Below, one piece after another: positions 30,920 through 41,785 of a DNA stretch of 64,000 bases. Every line of letters begins with the position of its first letter. Position 1 is the stretch's first letter. Source of the DNA: Dipteris shenzhenensis (taxonomy: Eukaryota; Polypodiophyta; Polypodiopsida; Gleicheniales); NCBI GenBank assembly GCA_047967505.1, contig CM106539.1; one strand, written 5' to 3'. The notes under the pieces are model-generated. The model searched no databases. It was given only the letters and a program-made list of their open reading frames with translations, and was not told the origin of the DNA. The position numbers were made by a program, and so were the translations under genes.

Positions 30920-31767
30920 TCAATACATATTGTTCTTGTGATTTTGCTCATGGCTTGATGATGACTCCACATAGTTGACATCTTGGTTCTTCAATCTGCA
31001 ATCTTCTTCCTTGTGTCCCAGCTTCTTGCAATGGAGACAGTTTGGTTTGTTCTTTTCTAGTTTGCAGTCACTTTGATAGTGACCCATCCTTCCGCAATGG
31101 TAACACTTCGTTGATGTCTTTCTGAACAATGCTTGTTCTTCATTATTGCTGCTACGTGTTGATGTAGATGTCAATGTGGATGCCCTCAACTCTCTTTCTT
31201 TCTCAAGAAGAGAGGATACACATTCCTCAAACTTTAGATCTGGGAGATTCTTCAAAGTGGTTGTCAGTGCATTGTACTCTGTAGGCATGCTTTTAAGTAG
31301 GATTGCAAGTGCATCTTTTTTCCTCTACTTTTGCATTTATGCCTTCTAGTTGGGTCATAATGCTTTTGATTTTGTTGAGAAAAATTGTGCCATGGATTCG
31401 TTGAAGCTCATGTGCAAACCATAGAATTAAATCTCAAGATGAATTTCTTAGTTTTTGGCTTTTGCACCAAACACTGTGTTCAACTCATCCCATGCATCTT
31501 TGGCATGATCCTTGGAGTCTATATGATGAATTATGTTTGGACACAAGTGGAAACCAATGAGTGATAGTGTTGGTTCATCTTTTTCCTTCCAGGCATTATT
31601 TTGTGCAGTGGGGGTATGTCTTCTTTTACAGTCTTCCAAAGCTTTTGATGCATCATGAGATACCTCATTTGTGTAGACCAGGTGTGAAACCCTTCCCCAG
31701 TGAACTTCTCAACAATTGGGGTGTGTATGGTCATTGCAAAGGTCTTACTAGTTGAAGAAACTTTCAA
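30920..31767 (-). pseudogene. Gag of the TR-GAG element, broken
   Basis: Starts near 31731 (M-T-I-H-T-P-I-V-E-K-F-T-G-E-G-F-H-T-W) and shifts frame near 31600 into a UBN2-like part ending D-A-W-D-E-L-N-T-V-F-G. After a gap it resumes at 31288 with L-P-D-L-K-F-E-E-C-V-S-S-L-L and two zinc knuckles, C-Y-H-C-G-R-M-G-H-Y-Q-S-D-C and C-L-H-C-K-K-L-G-H-K-E-E-D-C, then ends at 30920. At least two frame breaks. Confidence 0.85.
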
Positions 31768-33152
31768 ATCTAGTAGTATCTAATTGCTAACAATGACTAT
31801 GACTCGATAGGTGTGAAGAGATCCAAAAGATAATCACTTTTATTTTTTGGAGCGTGTGCAAATTCTTCCTAGATTAGAAGTTACAGCTTGTCGAAATTTT
31901 GATAAAAAAAGGGCCATTGATGATGTGGCATATGGATTCACATGCTACTTGAAAAATGTGCTTGGCAAGGGGTTACTATGCTGAAATGGCCCTATGCCAC
32001 ATGGAAATTTTTTAACTCAACTGAGTTAACCCAAGGCTGAGCACACTTAACCATGGTCCAAGCAATTGAACCTAACCCCACTAACTTAACCACCCCGATT
32101 AATCTTAACCACATACTCTACCAAGGTTCAAGACATTAACCATGGTTAATTGTTATCTTTGCCATGTGTCTTGTCAAGGGGAACCTTAGTAGAAAAACTT
32201 TGAAGCTACATAGATGTTGCAACGATCACGATAGCTTGTTTCGTGGCTCGTTGATGTCTTGTGGAGGCCGATGTTTACAGTGGAGCTTTGCTACGAGAGT
32301 CGCTTGCTGGGAGAAGGCACTAAGAGCCTTGATTGTTTCATTGATGGTTTGTAGTGGTGTCAATTGCATTGGAGGTAACCATAGCAGAGAAGAAGAAGGT
32401 TGATTCTAGAGTAGTCGCTTGGAGCATCACGAGACGAGTAGGGTATCTTTGTGCAGACGGTCAAAATAGCCCATCACTCCTAGAATGCCAAATGAACTAG
32501 CCCATGATGATGTGCTACTAGTGCAAATCAGCTGGACATAGAGGTGAGAAGATGACAATTTACTAGAGTGAATTTCTTGGCTGTAATTCACCATAAGCAC
32601 CTGGTAGCGTAATCAATTGAGAGCTCGACACAAAGGAAGGTTTACGAGTGCGAATCTCATCGCTGAAATTCTTTCATGAGCTACACCTACTAGTTCGATG
32701 AATCGAGAGCTAGACAAAGGAGAACCAGATGATGGAATGGACAGTGGAGGTGTTCAAAGTGGTGCTGATGCATTATCAAAACATCAAGGAGGAGATGGTA
32801 CAGATGCTACAAATAGCTATGGTGTGGGAGCTAGACAAGGAGGTGCCGAATGCTGAGTTGGTGTTGTAGAGACTGTAGTAGGTAGACAACACTAAGGATC
32901 TATTGATGAAGGGTTGATGGTGGAGGCACATGGGATCTCATAAGCTTGTTGTAGAAGCTCCTATTGAAGCTGTAACTAGGCTCTCACACCTCTCATCTCT
33001 CAAAAGTTATAGAGAATCTATTTCTTAGTGTAAAGCAAAGAACTTCTCTAAGATTTTCTCTAGGAGGTGAGGGGAAAAAAAACTCTGAAAGAAATCTCAA
33101 TCTCTCTCTCAAGGAGGATGGAGGATGGCACCTCAGCGAAAGGTAGAACCAT
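31768..33152 (-). other. Leader of the TR-GAG element
   Basis: No gene. It contains the block TTTTTTGGAGCGTGTGCAAA (about 31843) and Copia B-like stretches with GATGATGTGGCA and CCATGTGTC. This suggests a leader module shared with Copia B, although the LTRs are different. Confidence 0.6.
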
Positions 33153-33164
33153 GCTTTGTTACCA

Positions 33165-33456
33165 TGAGAAAGTGAGGGATCAAGGAGGATCAAAGCACCA
33201 CAAGAGAGACATAGGGTAGCAAACACTCAGTCTATTGCAATGTATATGATCAACAATACATGGTAGGCTTCTTATATAGAGAGAGCCCTTCAGAAAAGTC
33301 AACATTTGTGGGATCCTCTGATCCACATCTATCCTTGTGGATGTCCTTGATCCACATCCTCACATCATGTAGTCCACATCCTAGGGTGGCTACTTTAATA
33401 CATTCCTATACCATACCTTAGCCTCTAATATGTGCACATGGCACCATATCTCAACA
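33165..33456 (-). repeat. LTR of the gag-only element (5' LTR)
   Basis: Begins right after the primer site, ends CTCAACA, and is followed by the target duplication CCTTT. Confidence 0.9.
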
Positions 33457-33850
33457 CCTTTCTCTTTTTCTTGTTTGGTTTCTCAAATGTACCATTGGAG
33501 CCTATTGTAATTGGAACTTTATGTGATTATCTGTCTCTTGAAAAATAATATTAAGAAACTTTTTTTTTGTCGAGAAAAAATATATATTCTACCACGGAAG
33601 TTACACAATTTAGGGAGCTAATACTTTGTGGTTATTGGGTGTCTTGCCAACATTTGCAACCATCTCAACCCAAATACTATTGTAGTTCTTGTTTTCTTAA
33701 CCCCCTCACTAAATAGATTTACTCTAGAAAAGTTCTTGTGCCTCTCCTAGATCTTATTTCTCTTCTTCTTGAAGCCAAGTAGGAAAGAAATACAATAGTG
33801 GTAGTAAAGCTACATCACAGCATAAAGGCAATGTAGCCTAGTAGAAGATC
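33457..33850. other. No recognised feature
   Basis: AT-rich noncoding sequence between the gag-only element and the solo LTR. It ends with AGATC, the target duplication of the solo LTR. Confidence 0.5.
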
Positions 33851-34206
33851 TATTGAGATATCGAGCTCCACTCATGATATGCCAGGGTGACCGTTGTGCA
33901 TCTATGTCACTGACTTGTTAGTTGTAGATGTGGTTGGTACACCACCCATGAATAATAGCTGGTGGAGGACAGCTATCTTTATGTACTCTAGTTAGTGGCT
34001 CAGTTAGTATGCCACCTGCATTAGCTGAGTTTGGTTTGAGACCCACATATATGGTTCACCTATTCTTTTGTACTTAGAGTTCTTTTGGCTTTCACAACTA
34101 AGAAGAGGAAAATTGTTTTCAGCCTCCACCTTTGTGTATATTCCCTCATTGTGGATGTGAGAAAGCTACAAGTGAGACTCCTTCCTTCTCTCCCACTCTC
34201 TTCACA
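33851..34206 (+). repeat. Solo LTR of the Copia C family
   Basis: About 356 bp, homologous in inverse orientation to the LTRs of Copia C (42610-42962, 47710-48062). Starts TATTGAGATATCGAGCTCC and ends CTCTTCACA. The 5-bp duplication AGATC flanks it perfectly (33846-33850, 34207-34211), so it is an insertion later reduced by LTR-LTR recombination. Confidence 0.9.
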
Positions 34207-35448
34207 AGATCAACATTAAGATATTAATAGAATGTTTGCAAGTAGTAGCAAAAGAAAATATAAATAAATTGACTTGTGCAAGTAGTGAATAACATGGAAA
34301 GGCAAAAAAAAAGGGCCTTAACAAAGAATTCGATAGTAGTAGCAAAGGGATGTTTCTCTTTTGCTTGAAGTTTTCTCAAACTTTTTGCTCCAAGTTTGCT
34401 TCAGGTGACTCCCTTCCACACCATTGGGTAAGATAATATGAAGAGGGTTGCTTGATATAGGATGACATGAAGAACTAGATCTATGAGTGGGTGAGTGGAA
34501 AGGAGAGTTTTAGAGCTATGGTTGTGCAAAATCAAGGTGCCTAATAGAGACCAGGAAGTAAAACATATCAAACAAGACCTATCTTGTAGCTTCTATGAGT
34601 TGGTTCACGTCTACTAGCATTGGTTTAGGCACCATTTCCCATTTATATTGTAGACTACATTGGACCACGGGTTTGAGCTTATATTCACACCAAATGCTAT
34701 TGATGAAGTACCATAAACCTGAACAAATCTTGGTGTAGTGGATTTGCAAAACTAATGGCATTCAATCTTAGATTATTTCTCTTTAGAATCATGAGAAATC
34801 CCAAAAGATGGCACATGTAACATCTTTTATCTCCCTAGAAAAGAAGACTATAAGGGCTTGAGAAGCAGCAAGAAAGTGGCATTGGAGAAAAAGAATGAAA
34901 TGCAAGTTAGATGAACAAGGTGAGTGTAATGGAATAGCTAAGAGAACAATCATAGAAAATCATGATGTGCTATTTATATAGAGAATATTAACATTGTCTT
35001 CAAAGATATATGGGTTGTCATGTAATAGAGAAAGTGCTTCATGACCCTTGCATCACAAGATAAACAATGGTGCAAAATGCAAGCATAACACTTATTTTAG
35101 CTATAAAAGAATCAACTACAAATCCTAAAGAATCCCAAATCTACCATAAATCGACACAAATTTGCACCATGGTGGGTTTAGGGCCTTCTAGGCTCCTTGC
35201 GATGTCCCAGACATGTTTGCCTTCTGCACCATGGTGAAATTCCTCAAGGATTTGACATAATTCAAAATTAGCATTGAAATGAATAGTAAATTCCATCATA
35301 AACATGGAGAATTCACACAAAAATGCAAGTGTACAAAATGTAGATATGTTTTATTACTAAGGAAGATCACCCCTTGGGCCTCAAATACAAGAATGTGCTT
35401 TCAAGGGTAGGGGATAGTCTAAGTCCTAAGGGTGGGTTCCAGAAGATT
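34207..35448. other. No gene recognised
   Basis: 1.2 kb, AT-rich, with scattered stops in all frames. One 60-codon minus frame (34579-34761) has no features I recognise. Confidence 0.5.
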
Positions 35449-36015
35449 CTAGGGCTTCAAGCTTGGGTCCATCTGTAGCCACTTTGCCAAATCCATGTCC
35501 TTGTCCATGACTATGATGCACTTTGTGTGGATGGCACACAAGTTGGCATCCTCAAACAAAGAGAAGGTGACTTCCTCCATAGCTCCAGTGCTCAAGCGCA
35601 CATGCTCAAGCGCACATTGCTCAAGCGCACATTGTCCTTGTACCCCTGTGCTATCTTTTGTACCACATTGGAAGGGATCATGCGAGATTAGGTTGTCAGT
35701 GCTCTTTTGTAGTTTTCTAATCTCCCTTAGGGCCCTCACTCTTAGATTTGCTCTATATGGCTTCCTGACTCTTGGTGGAGGTTGTACAGATACTCGAACA
35801 TGGCTCCATGGCATCTTGTCTACAATGAACTTCTTGCACTGCTCTTCTCTGCACTGATCCTCCTTAGAATATTCTTCTTGTGGATGAATTGAGCTTTCAT
35901 CTTTTTTGGAGTCCTTCTGATGGGCCTTCCTAGGTGTCTGCTTTACACTGTGTGCAGGCATAGGAACTATGTCCACAATAGGCTCTATCACCAGAATAGA
36001 GATGACCATACTCAT
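35449..36015 (-). CDS. Divergent histone H3-like protein
   Basis: A 188-codon open frame with an H3 histone fold. Residues 84-110 read R-K-P-Y-R-A-N-L-R-V-R-A-L-R-E-I-R-K-L-Q-K-S-T-x-x-L-I, matching H3 from residue 36 through helix alphaN into alpha1. Residues 154-180 read L-F-E-D-A-N-L-C-A-I-H-T-K and then I-V-M-D-K-D-M-D-L-A, matching the end of alpha2, loop 2 and alpha3. Between them the loop1/early alpha2 region is replaced by a Cys-rich segment (116-141) with a small coding repeat C-A-L-E. Residues 24-30, V-K-Q-T-P-R-K, recall the H3 tail T-K-Q-T-A-R-K. The best start may be Met19 (35961), just before that tail, giving 170 residues. The frame is also open upstream of 36015 to a TAA at about 36116. 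It could be a variant (CENH3-like or other) or a decaying retrocopy with its frame by chance intact. Confidence 0.75.
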   Translation of the reverse strand: MSMVISILVIEPIVDIVPMPAHSVKQTPRKAHQKDSKKDESSIHPQEEYSKEDQCREEQCKKFIVDKMPWSHVRVSVQPPPRVRKPYRANLRVRALREIRKLQKSTDNLISHDPFQCGTKDSTGVQGQCALEQCALEHVRLSTGAMEEVTFSLFEDANLCAIHTKCIIVMDKDMDLAKWLQMDPSLKP

Positions 36016-36135
36016 TCTTGTGGTTTGTTGAATCCTCTCTAGAAGCCTCTCAATATTAGGGAGGTTCTCAAAAACTTTTTGCTCATTCAGGGGAGCACTC
36101 TCACGATATCCCTCTTAGGAGTTGAGGGTTAACTT
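36016..36135 (-). other. Open upstream extension of the H3-like frame
   Basis: In the same frame as the H3-like protein, codons back to a TAA at about 36114-36116 read coding-like sequence with L-P-N-I-E-R-L-L-E-R-I-Q-Q but no ATG, so part of the gene could be an upstream exon. Confidence 0.35.
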
Positions 36136-36540
36136 ATGGGATTTTGGGGAAGGCTCACGGGAGTTGGGGGAGGAAACATGATCTTGGGACTTGGGGGAGG
36201 GCTCATGGCAAGGGGAAGGATCATGCAGAGGAGAAGGGTCACGAGACTTGAGAGTGGGCTCCTAGGAATTAGAAGAGGGCTCACAAGACTTGGGGGAGGG
36301 CTCAAGGGACTTGGCATAGTAGTCGAGGGAGGGCCCATAGAACCGAGGGGAAGGATCACACTCTTGAGAGTTGCAGGAGGTCTCATGAGAGTTGCGGGAG
36401 GGATCATGAGAGTTGCAAGAGGGCTCTTGAGAGTTGTGGGAGGGCTCATGAGAGTTGCAGGGGGGCTCATGAGAGTTGCGAGAGGGCTCTTGAGAGTTGT
36501 GGGAGGGCTCATGAGAGTCAGTGGTTCACAGCTCACGAGA
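36136..36540. repeat. Minisatellite, about 21-bp GAGAGTTGCGGGAGGGCTCAT units
   Basis: Some 15-18 diverged units, best conserved between 36360 and 36520 where 42-bp double units alternate. Two long frames on opposite strands across it are by-products of a period divisible by three. 36541-36840 has no further recognisable feature. Confidence 0.8.
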
Positions 36541-36929
36541 ATTGGGGGAGGACTCATGAGTGTAAGATGAGGTGCCACCAAACTTGGAGAGGTTTGTGTG
36601 TGTAGATTCCATGGAGGTGGTGGAGCTGGAGGAGGAAGGGTGGAGGCAGCATCTTGTGGGTCTAGCAATGTTCTTCACTCGTGGGTCAATGCATGCTTGG
36701 GTGTAGCCAATTGCAGAACTACTTTTGGGGCCATTTTGGAGCCATGACATGGCACACTCCGTGGTGAAATTTTGAAATTTTTACGGACCCATGCTCTCAA
36801 TGAAAAATTTCCCAATGTCATGATGCTACACTGGCATAATAGTGAGACGCAATCTATTTATATTACGAGCACTACAGAGCTTGACACACGGTAGCTCTCC
36901 ACTACATCATGCATCCCTACACACTGCTT

Positions 36930-37105
36930 CGCATAGCCTGACCACCTATCATCGTGTAGCACAGAGTCTTTGGCCTGACCACCTATCATCGCACAGCAGC
37001 ACAGTCTTTGGCCTGACCACCTATCATCGCGCAGCACAGTCTTTGGCCTGCTTTGATAGCTTGACCACCTATCATCGCGCAGCACAGTTGACCAACTATC
37101 ATGGC
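36930..37105. repeat. Minisatellite with GACCACCTATCATCGCGCAG units
   Basis: Four to five units of about 37-45 bp containing CTTTGGCCTGACCACCTATC. Downstream, 37171-37500 holds three diverged copies of a longer unit starting GGTTGTCTTAGAG(A/T)GA and containing GAGATGCAAT. Confidence 0.75.
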
Positions 37106-37640
37106 ACAACCTTTTTCCATAGATTTTCCATATGTCATCACTGGCAAACATGCCTATGCAAATCGTTAAAATTCAAGGTTGTCTTAGAGAGATCACTGCG
37201 CTAGTTATTGACATAATAATGAGATGCAATTCATCATTTGGAACACTGCCACAATGCAGTTTCTTGTTTGACCATTGTGCAACCTTTTGCCGCAGCTTTG
37301 CCACCACTGGGTAGCACGCCATGTAGATCATAGGTTGGCTAGGAGAGACCACCACGCTGCTTTTGGGCATAACAATGAGATGCAATCTATCATTTTGAAC
37401 ATCGCTTCAGTGCACTGACGACCTGCCCTCGCCCAAGATTCTAGGTTGTCTTAGAGTGACCACTGCACTGGTTCTTGGAGTTAAAGCTCTATTATCTATT
37501 TTTACATATTACAGGAGGATTTCTATGACAACCACCATGCTGGCAAATAGAAGGAGATATATGATAGCCACCATAGTGGTTCTTGGAGTTATATATTGTG
37601 TACCAAAGAAAATGTATTTCCTTGTGCAACCAAGTAAAAT

Positions 37641-37860
37641 GCCATTAGGGGATAATTGGGGTCTCAAAAGGGCCTCATAAGGAATGGATTAGGGAATGCT
37701 TAGTGGGCTAATGCAAGGGGCTTGGAGGGTCCCAAAAAGGCCTAACTAGCCCAACCTAGGTGGGTTAAGCCCACATTTGAGCCCACCTCTCCCCACATCA
37801 ATGAGGGGAGGGGGCCACTTTTTGAAATTTGAATTTCAAATTTCAAATCTCCCTCCCTCC
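37641..37860. repeat. Left arm of a long inverted repeat (TIR-like)
   Basis: Read outward to inward: CATTAGGGGATAATTGGGG, CTCATAAGGAATGGATTA, CACCTAGGTGGGTTAAGCCCAC-type sequence, then an AAATTTGAATTTCAAA stretch. It pairs with 42530-42609 plus 48063-48217, which were one piece before Copia C inserted. About 200 bp pair with moderate divergence. The outer flanks do not show an obvious target duplication. Confidence 0.7.
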
Positions 37861-38290
37861 CTCCTCTCTATCTCTCTCCCTCCCTCCCTCTCTCTCCCTC
37901 CCTCCCTCCCTCCCTCCCTCCCCCCTCCTCCTCCCTCTCTCTCTCCCTCTCCCTCCCTCCCCCTCCCTCCTCCTCTCCACTCCTCCGTCTTGCTCCTCCT
38001 CCTCCCTCCTCCCTCTCCCCTCCTCCTCCTCCTCTTAGCTCCTCCTCCCTCCTTCCTCTCCCCTCATTCTCTAGCCGCCCAGGATCCCTCTCCTCTACTC
38101 CTCCCTCCTGCAAAATCTCTCCCCTCCTCCTCCCTCCTGTAGCATCTCTCCCCTCCTCCTCCCTTCTACAGTAGCTCCTTCCCTCCCTTCTACACCTGTC
38201 ACCCTACTCTTCTCCTCCTCTTCCTCTTGCCCTCATCTGCTTCTCCTCCTCCCTCTTCCTTGCATTTCTCTCCCTCTCACTGCTCCATCT
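37849..38290 (+). repeat. Polypyrimidine CCCTCCCT/CTCCTCC tract
   Basis: Over 400 bp almost free of purines. It is mirrored by a GGGAGGGAGG stretch (42507-42541) next to the other inverted-repeat arm. It could form triplex (H-DNA) structures. Frames on both strands here are artefacts. Confidence 0.85.
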
Positions 38291-38340
38291 TTGCCAGCTC
38301 TCCCTTACATTTTAGCCTGCATCACTAATACCTCTCTTTG

Positions 38341-39237
38341 AGGACTCATGGCACCACATTCAAGGACATATCCAACAAGTACCATGTGAACCTACAACTG
38401 GAGGCAGAATATGCAAGCGCACACTCTTGGGGATATAGTGGAACTCCTCAAAGTGTGCTCCACAGTCTTTGATTGCAAGGGAAGAAGCATTTTGACTTTT
38501 GGGTGGATGGAAACTTGTATCCTTTAGACCCCGCCACCCAAAAGAGTCCTCCTTTTCATATAGTGCATGATGTTGTTCGGTTTGTTAGCAAGGGACATGC
38601 TAGATTGCTCGGTTATTGCAATAGATTGAACCATTCTTAAACATTGGCTATGCAAGCAAGCGAGTTGCAGAGAGCCCAAGCAGAAGAACTTGCACATTTG
38701 GGAATATTACTATTGTGGCAACGCATAATAGTATGCAAGATCTCCAATTGCAAAACAAAGAACTCAGTGACAAAGCACATGCACTGGACTTGGAGCGACA
38801 TGAATTGGAAGAATCAATCCAGAAGCTTGCTGAAAGCCAACAAGATTTGGAAAGATCTATCTATGGCCAAGTTCAACATGCTATGGAGAAGGAACGAGAG
38901 AAGTGGATAGAACGAGTATAAAAGTTGAAGACACCTTTGGGACTAAAGGAGAGGAAAAGACAATTGCAATCTATGGATGCATTATCAACCAATAGTCGTG
39001 CCCCAAAGAGGAGAATATGGGCTGCAAGGTTAGTTCCCCAAATTTTCAATGAAATTTCTTACCCCAAAATATTTGTGGTGTTGCATTATTTCCACTAAGA
39101 CTCATTTGTACTCTACTTTAGGAATTTGATGGAGGATGTGATGGGAACAATGGAAATGGATGATACTGATCCTTCATATGTTCTAAGAAGTTTAATAAAG
39201 CCAAGTGATGTCATGAAAGTGTTGAAGGACCTCGTGA
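38341..39237 (+). pseudogene. Captured host gene fragment with an intact GT-AG intron; coiled-coil protein
   Basis: Coding-like sequence runs through F-W-V-D-G-N-L-Y-P-L-D-P and H-D-V-V-R-F-V, then (after TAA near 38638 and a shift near 38700) a heptad-rich Leu/Glu/Lys segment with H-E-L-E-E-S-I-Q-K-L-A-E-S-Q. TAA near 38919 sits where CAA fits. An intron follows at 39029-39121 (GTTAGT...TTTAG, 93 bp). Splicing joins I-W-A-A-R to N-L-M-E-D-V-M-G in frame, and the reading continues to V-L-K-D-L-V-R at the junction with Copia B-type sequence. I do not recognise the parent gene. Confidence 0.6.
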
Positions 39238-41517
39238 GATAGTTGAATAGGCTTTATAATGGTGGCATGTGTGTGTGAAATCAAATGCTATCTACCCACT
39301 GAATCAATCTGCAATGCCTCTGAACTCTGAAGTCTGCTCACTAAACTGATGAACGTAAGGTTTCAGGTAATGTAATGATGTGAAACCGTATGTGAGCATA
39401 TGGACTGACTCTAAGTAGGTACTAGTCGAGAATTTTGGGCATGGCTTAGATTGGCAACTTGGGGAAATTCAAAGTGTCCCCTCTATGGCAATCTAGTCTA
39501 CTCTGATCTAGATCTAAACCAACTGTCGATCGATGAAAGAACAGCAAATAATTCCTTTTCTTTTGTTCTTTTTAAGTGTTGGGTTAGATGCATCGATGTA
39601 GAGGCAAATGTGCATGAAGGAAGTGGTTTTGTCTGTGAGGCACAAATGTGAGTTCAACTTGTGCCGAAATGTGTGCGTGATGTGATGAGTGCATAGAGCA
39701 CAAAAAAATGAGCGACTTTCCTTTTTGGAGTACCCTCAAATTCTTCCTGGATCAAGAGATATGACTTGATCTAGGTGGAGGGGCAATAGGAGTGCAAATG
39801 TGCTCAATGATGATATGTCACTGTGGGTCACATGCAGTGATGATGTGGCACTCTGCCTAGCAAGAGATGTGCCAGTGAAGTCCTATGCTGAGGTGGTAGG
39901 AGTAGTCACATGCAATGAGTGTGAAGAGGTAACTCTGCTTGCAGGGGCCACAGCTAAGGTGGCACAATAATGATGTCAATAGATGATGTGGAAATGATGA
40001 TGTGGCTGATGACATGGACTATTGACGTGGCTAATGATGTGGTAGTTGGTGATGACATGGTAGTCAGTGATGACATGTCTATGCTGACATGGCATAGGTG
40101 ACGTGGCCGATGATGTGGCTTGTTGAGCTAGTAGGGGTGACATGGCAGTCTCACACGGCTACTGATGTGTTAGATAAGATGACATGGCAGCATGCCATGT
40201 GTCATTTGGCTGACCACACCTCAGTGTGTGGTGAGGTTGAGGATAAGGGATATCCTCCCTCTCTGCCATGTGGTGCTAGGAGGGCGATCAAAAACTTGGA
40301 GAGATCCTGACGGAATCTGGTGATTCCGTCGATGGAGTTGAATTACATCGTCTTTTAGAGCTCTTTGAGTAGCTGGTGTTGCGTGTAGCACTTAGGTCTA
40401 TTTGGCTGCTAGAGTCACTTCCTGTCATTGTTGCATCCGTGCTGCAGCTTGTGTGTCGTTGGCTGGAGTCTTATGGATGAGCTTGCAGGTTGTCACGGTA
40501 GCCAGTCGTTGGAGCTATCGTGAGCCGTCTGGTTGTGAGCTCAAGGGCCGCCACTGCTTTGGCTAGGAGGTCGTAGAGCTTACTGAAGCTTGGAGGAGGC
40601 ATAGTACTAATGCCTTGCATTGAAGACTTGAAGCATGGGATTAAGGCGATAGTAGTATGGAGACGCTCGTTGGAGACGGTCATTTGGAGGTGCTCGTTGG
40701 AGGCACTCGTTGGTGAGTTTTGCGAGTCCTTGCTCTCAGAGAGTCTGTAGGTCACTATAGAGGCTGAGGCTACTACCATGAGCCATCGCTAGAGGAGCGG
40801 CCATCTAGGCTGGCAAGTTCGCTGGTGCTATGGCACTATGCACTGTATACTATTGGCCGTCCGTCGGTGTGTTTGCTGTAGACTCTGCCCGCTAGTGGGG
40901 CACCATATGCTGAAGAGCTCCACTTGGAGAGGTTGCTTCTGTCAGAGAGGCTATAGAGGAAAGCCATAGGCAACATCTAAAATAGCAGCTACAATGTCTG
41001 ATTGTGGATGGAAAAGCCTAGATCACGTTCCTAGAGGCTGCAACTCCTTGTTCAAGGGCTCAAATTGTCAAGCCAGGATGCAAAACAGAAGAAGTCGAGC
41101 AAGCTATCTATGGTTTATCTCCTTGCATTCTTGCTATGAGCCTCTTTTGCTCTATGCACTCCTAGCTAGATCTATCCCTAACTCTGTCTCACAGTCAGAG
41201 TACCTTACAAAACTCAGAAATGTCTCTCTCTAGTTCGCTCTCAAGGAAATAATCTCTCTCATTCGCTCTCAAATAGAAATTTCTCTTTCTTTCTCGCGAT
41301 GAATTAAGAATTTCTCTCAATAGAACAGAATTCCTCTTAATGAAATGAGCAAAAATCTTTCAATCAAATAGATGGAAATTCTTCTCAAATGGACGGAAAT
41401 TTCTCTATCACTCAATGAAATTTTTTTTTTCTCTCAGGAAGAGAAAACTCAGTCTCTCAATCTCTTGATCTCTCTCGCAATCTCAAGGATCGCAATGCCT
41501 CAGCGGAAGGCAAGGGA

Positions 41518-41529
41518 GCTCTGATACCA
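41518..41529 (-). other. Primer binding site of the partial Copia B copy
   Basis: TGGTATCAGAGC on the minus strand next to the LTR, as in Copia B. Confidence 0.9.
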
Positions 41530-41785
41530 TGCAAAATATGAAGAGGGGAGAGGAGAAGAGTGGAGATGAGGAGAGAGGGCACAGCTAGAGAGCACACCAC
41601 AAATAACTAACTGTACACTAGATTTAGTTGAAAAAATAGAATACATACAAACCCTTTTAGGGTTAGGGTTAGGGGATCTAACCCTTTCCTTTATAGCACT
41701 CTATAAGGTTAGTGCTATGCACATATGATCATGTGATGGTGCTATGCACACATGATCACATGATGTTGAGCGTGAACTCTCAACA
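41530..41785 (-). repeat. Copia B-family LTR
   Basis: 256 bp, nearly identical to 22837-23093 including the telomere-like TTAGGGTTAGGG block. It is followed by GCAAT; no matching left duplication is available. Confidence 0.9.

Larger units (their letters stand above)
30474..33456 (-). mobile_element. Complete gag-only LTR element (TR-GAG type), 2,983 bp
   Basis: LTRs at 30474-30766 (293 bp) and 33165-33456 (292 bp) start TGAGAAAG and end CTCAACA on the plus strand. The target duplication CCTTT is perfect (30469-30473 and 33457-33461). The primer site TGGTAACAAAGC (minus strand, 33153-33164) is a tRNA-iMet variant. Only a gag remnant lies inside, with no protease, integrase or RT, so it depended on another element for movement. 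It landed 77 bp from the related plus-strand LTR. Confidence 0.9.
39238..41785 (-). mobile_element. Partial Copia B-family copy (leader and 5' LTR)
   Basis: Collinear with 20598-23093 over its length, including the GATCTAGATCTAAACC block, a decayed TGACGTGG array (39840-40190), the primer site and one LTR. Gag, pol and the other LTR are missing; the sequence changes abruptly to the captured gene at 39237. Confidence 0.85.

Noticed and set aside
36129-36668. Pro/Leu/Thr-rich minus frame and Gly/Arg-rich plus frame
   Set aside because: Both come from the 21-bp minisatellite whose period is a multiple of three.
37777-38142. Ser/Pro/Leu-rich and Arg/Glu/Gly-rich frames
   Set aside because: Translations of a simple CT/GA tract.
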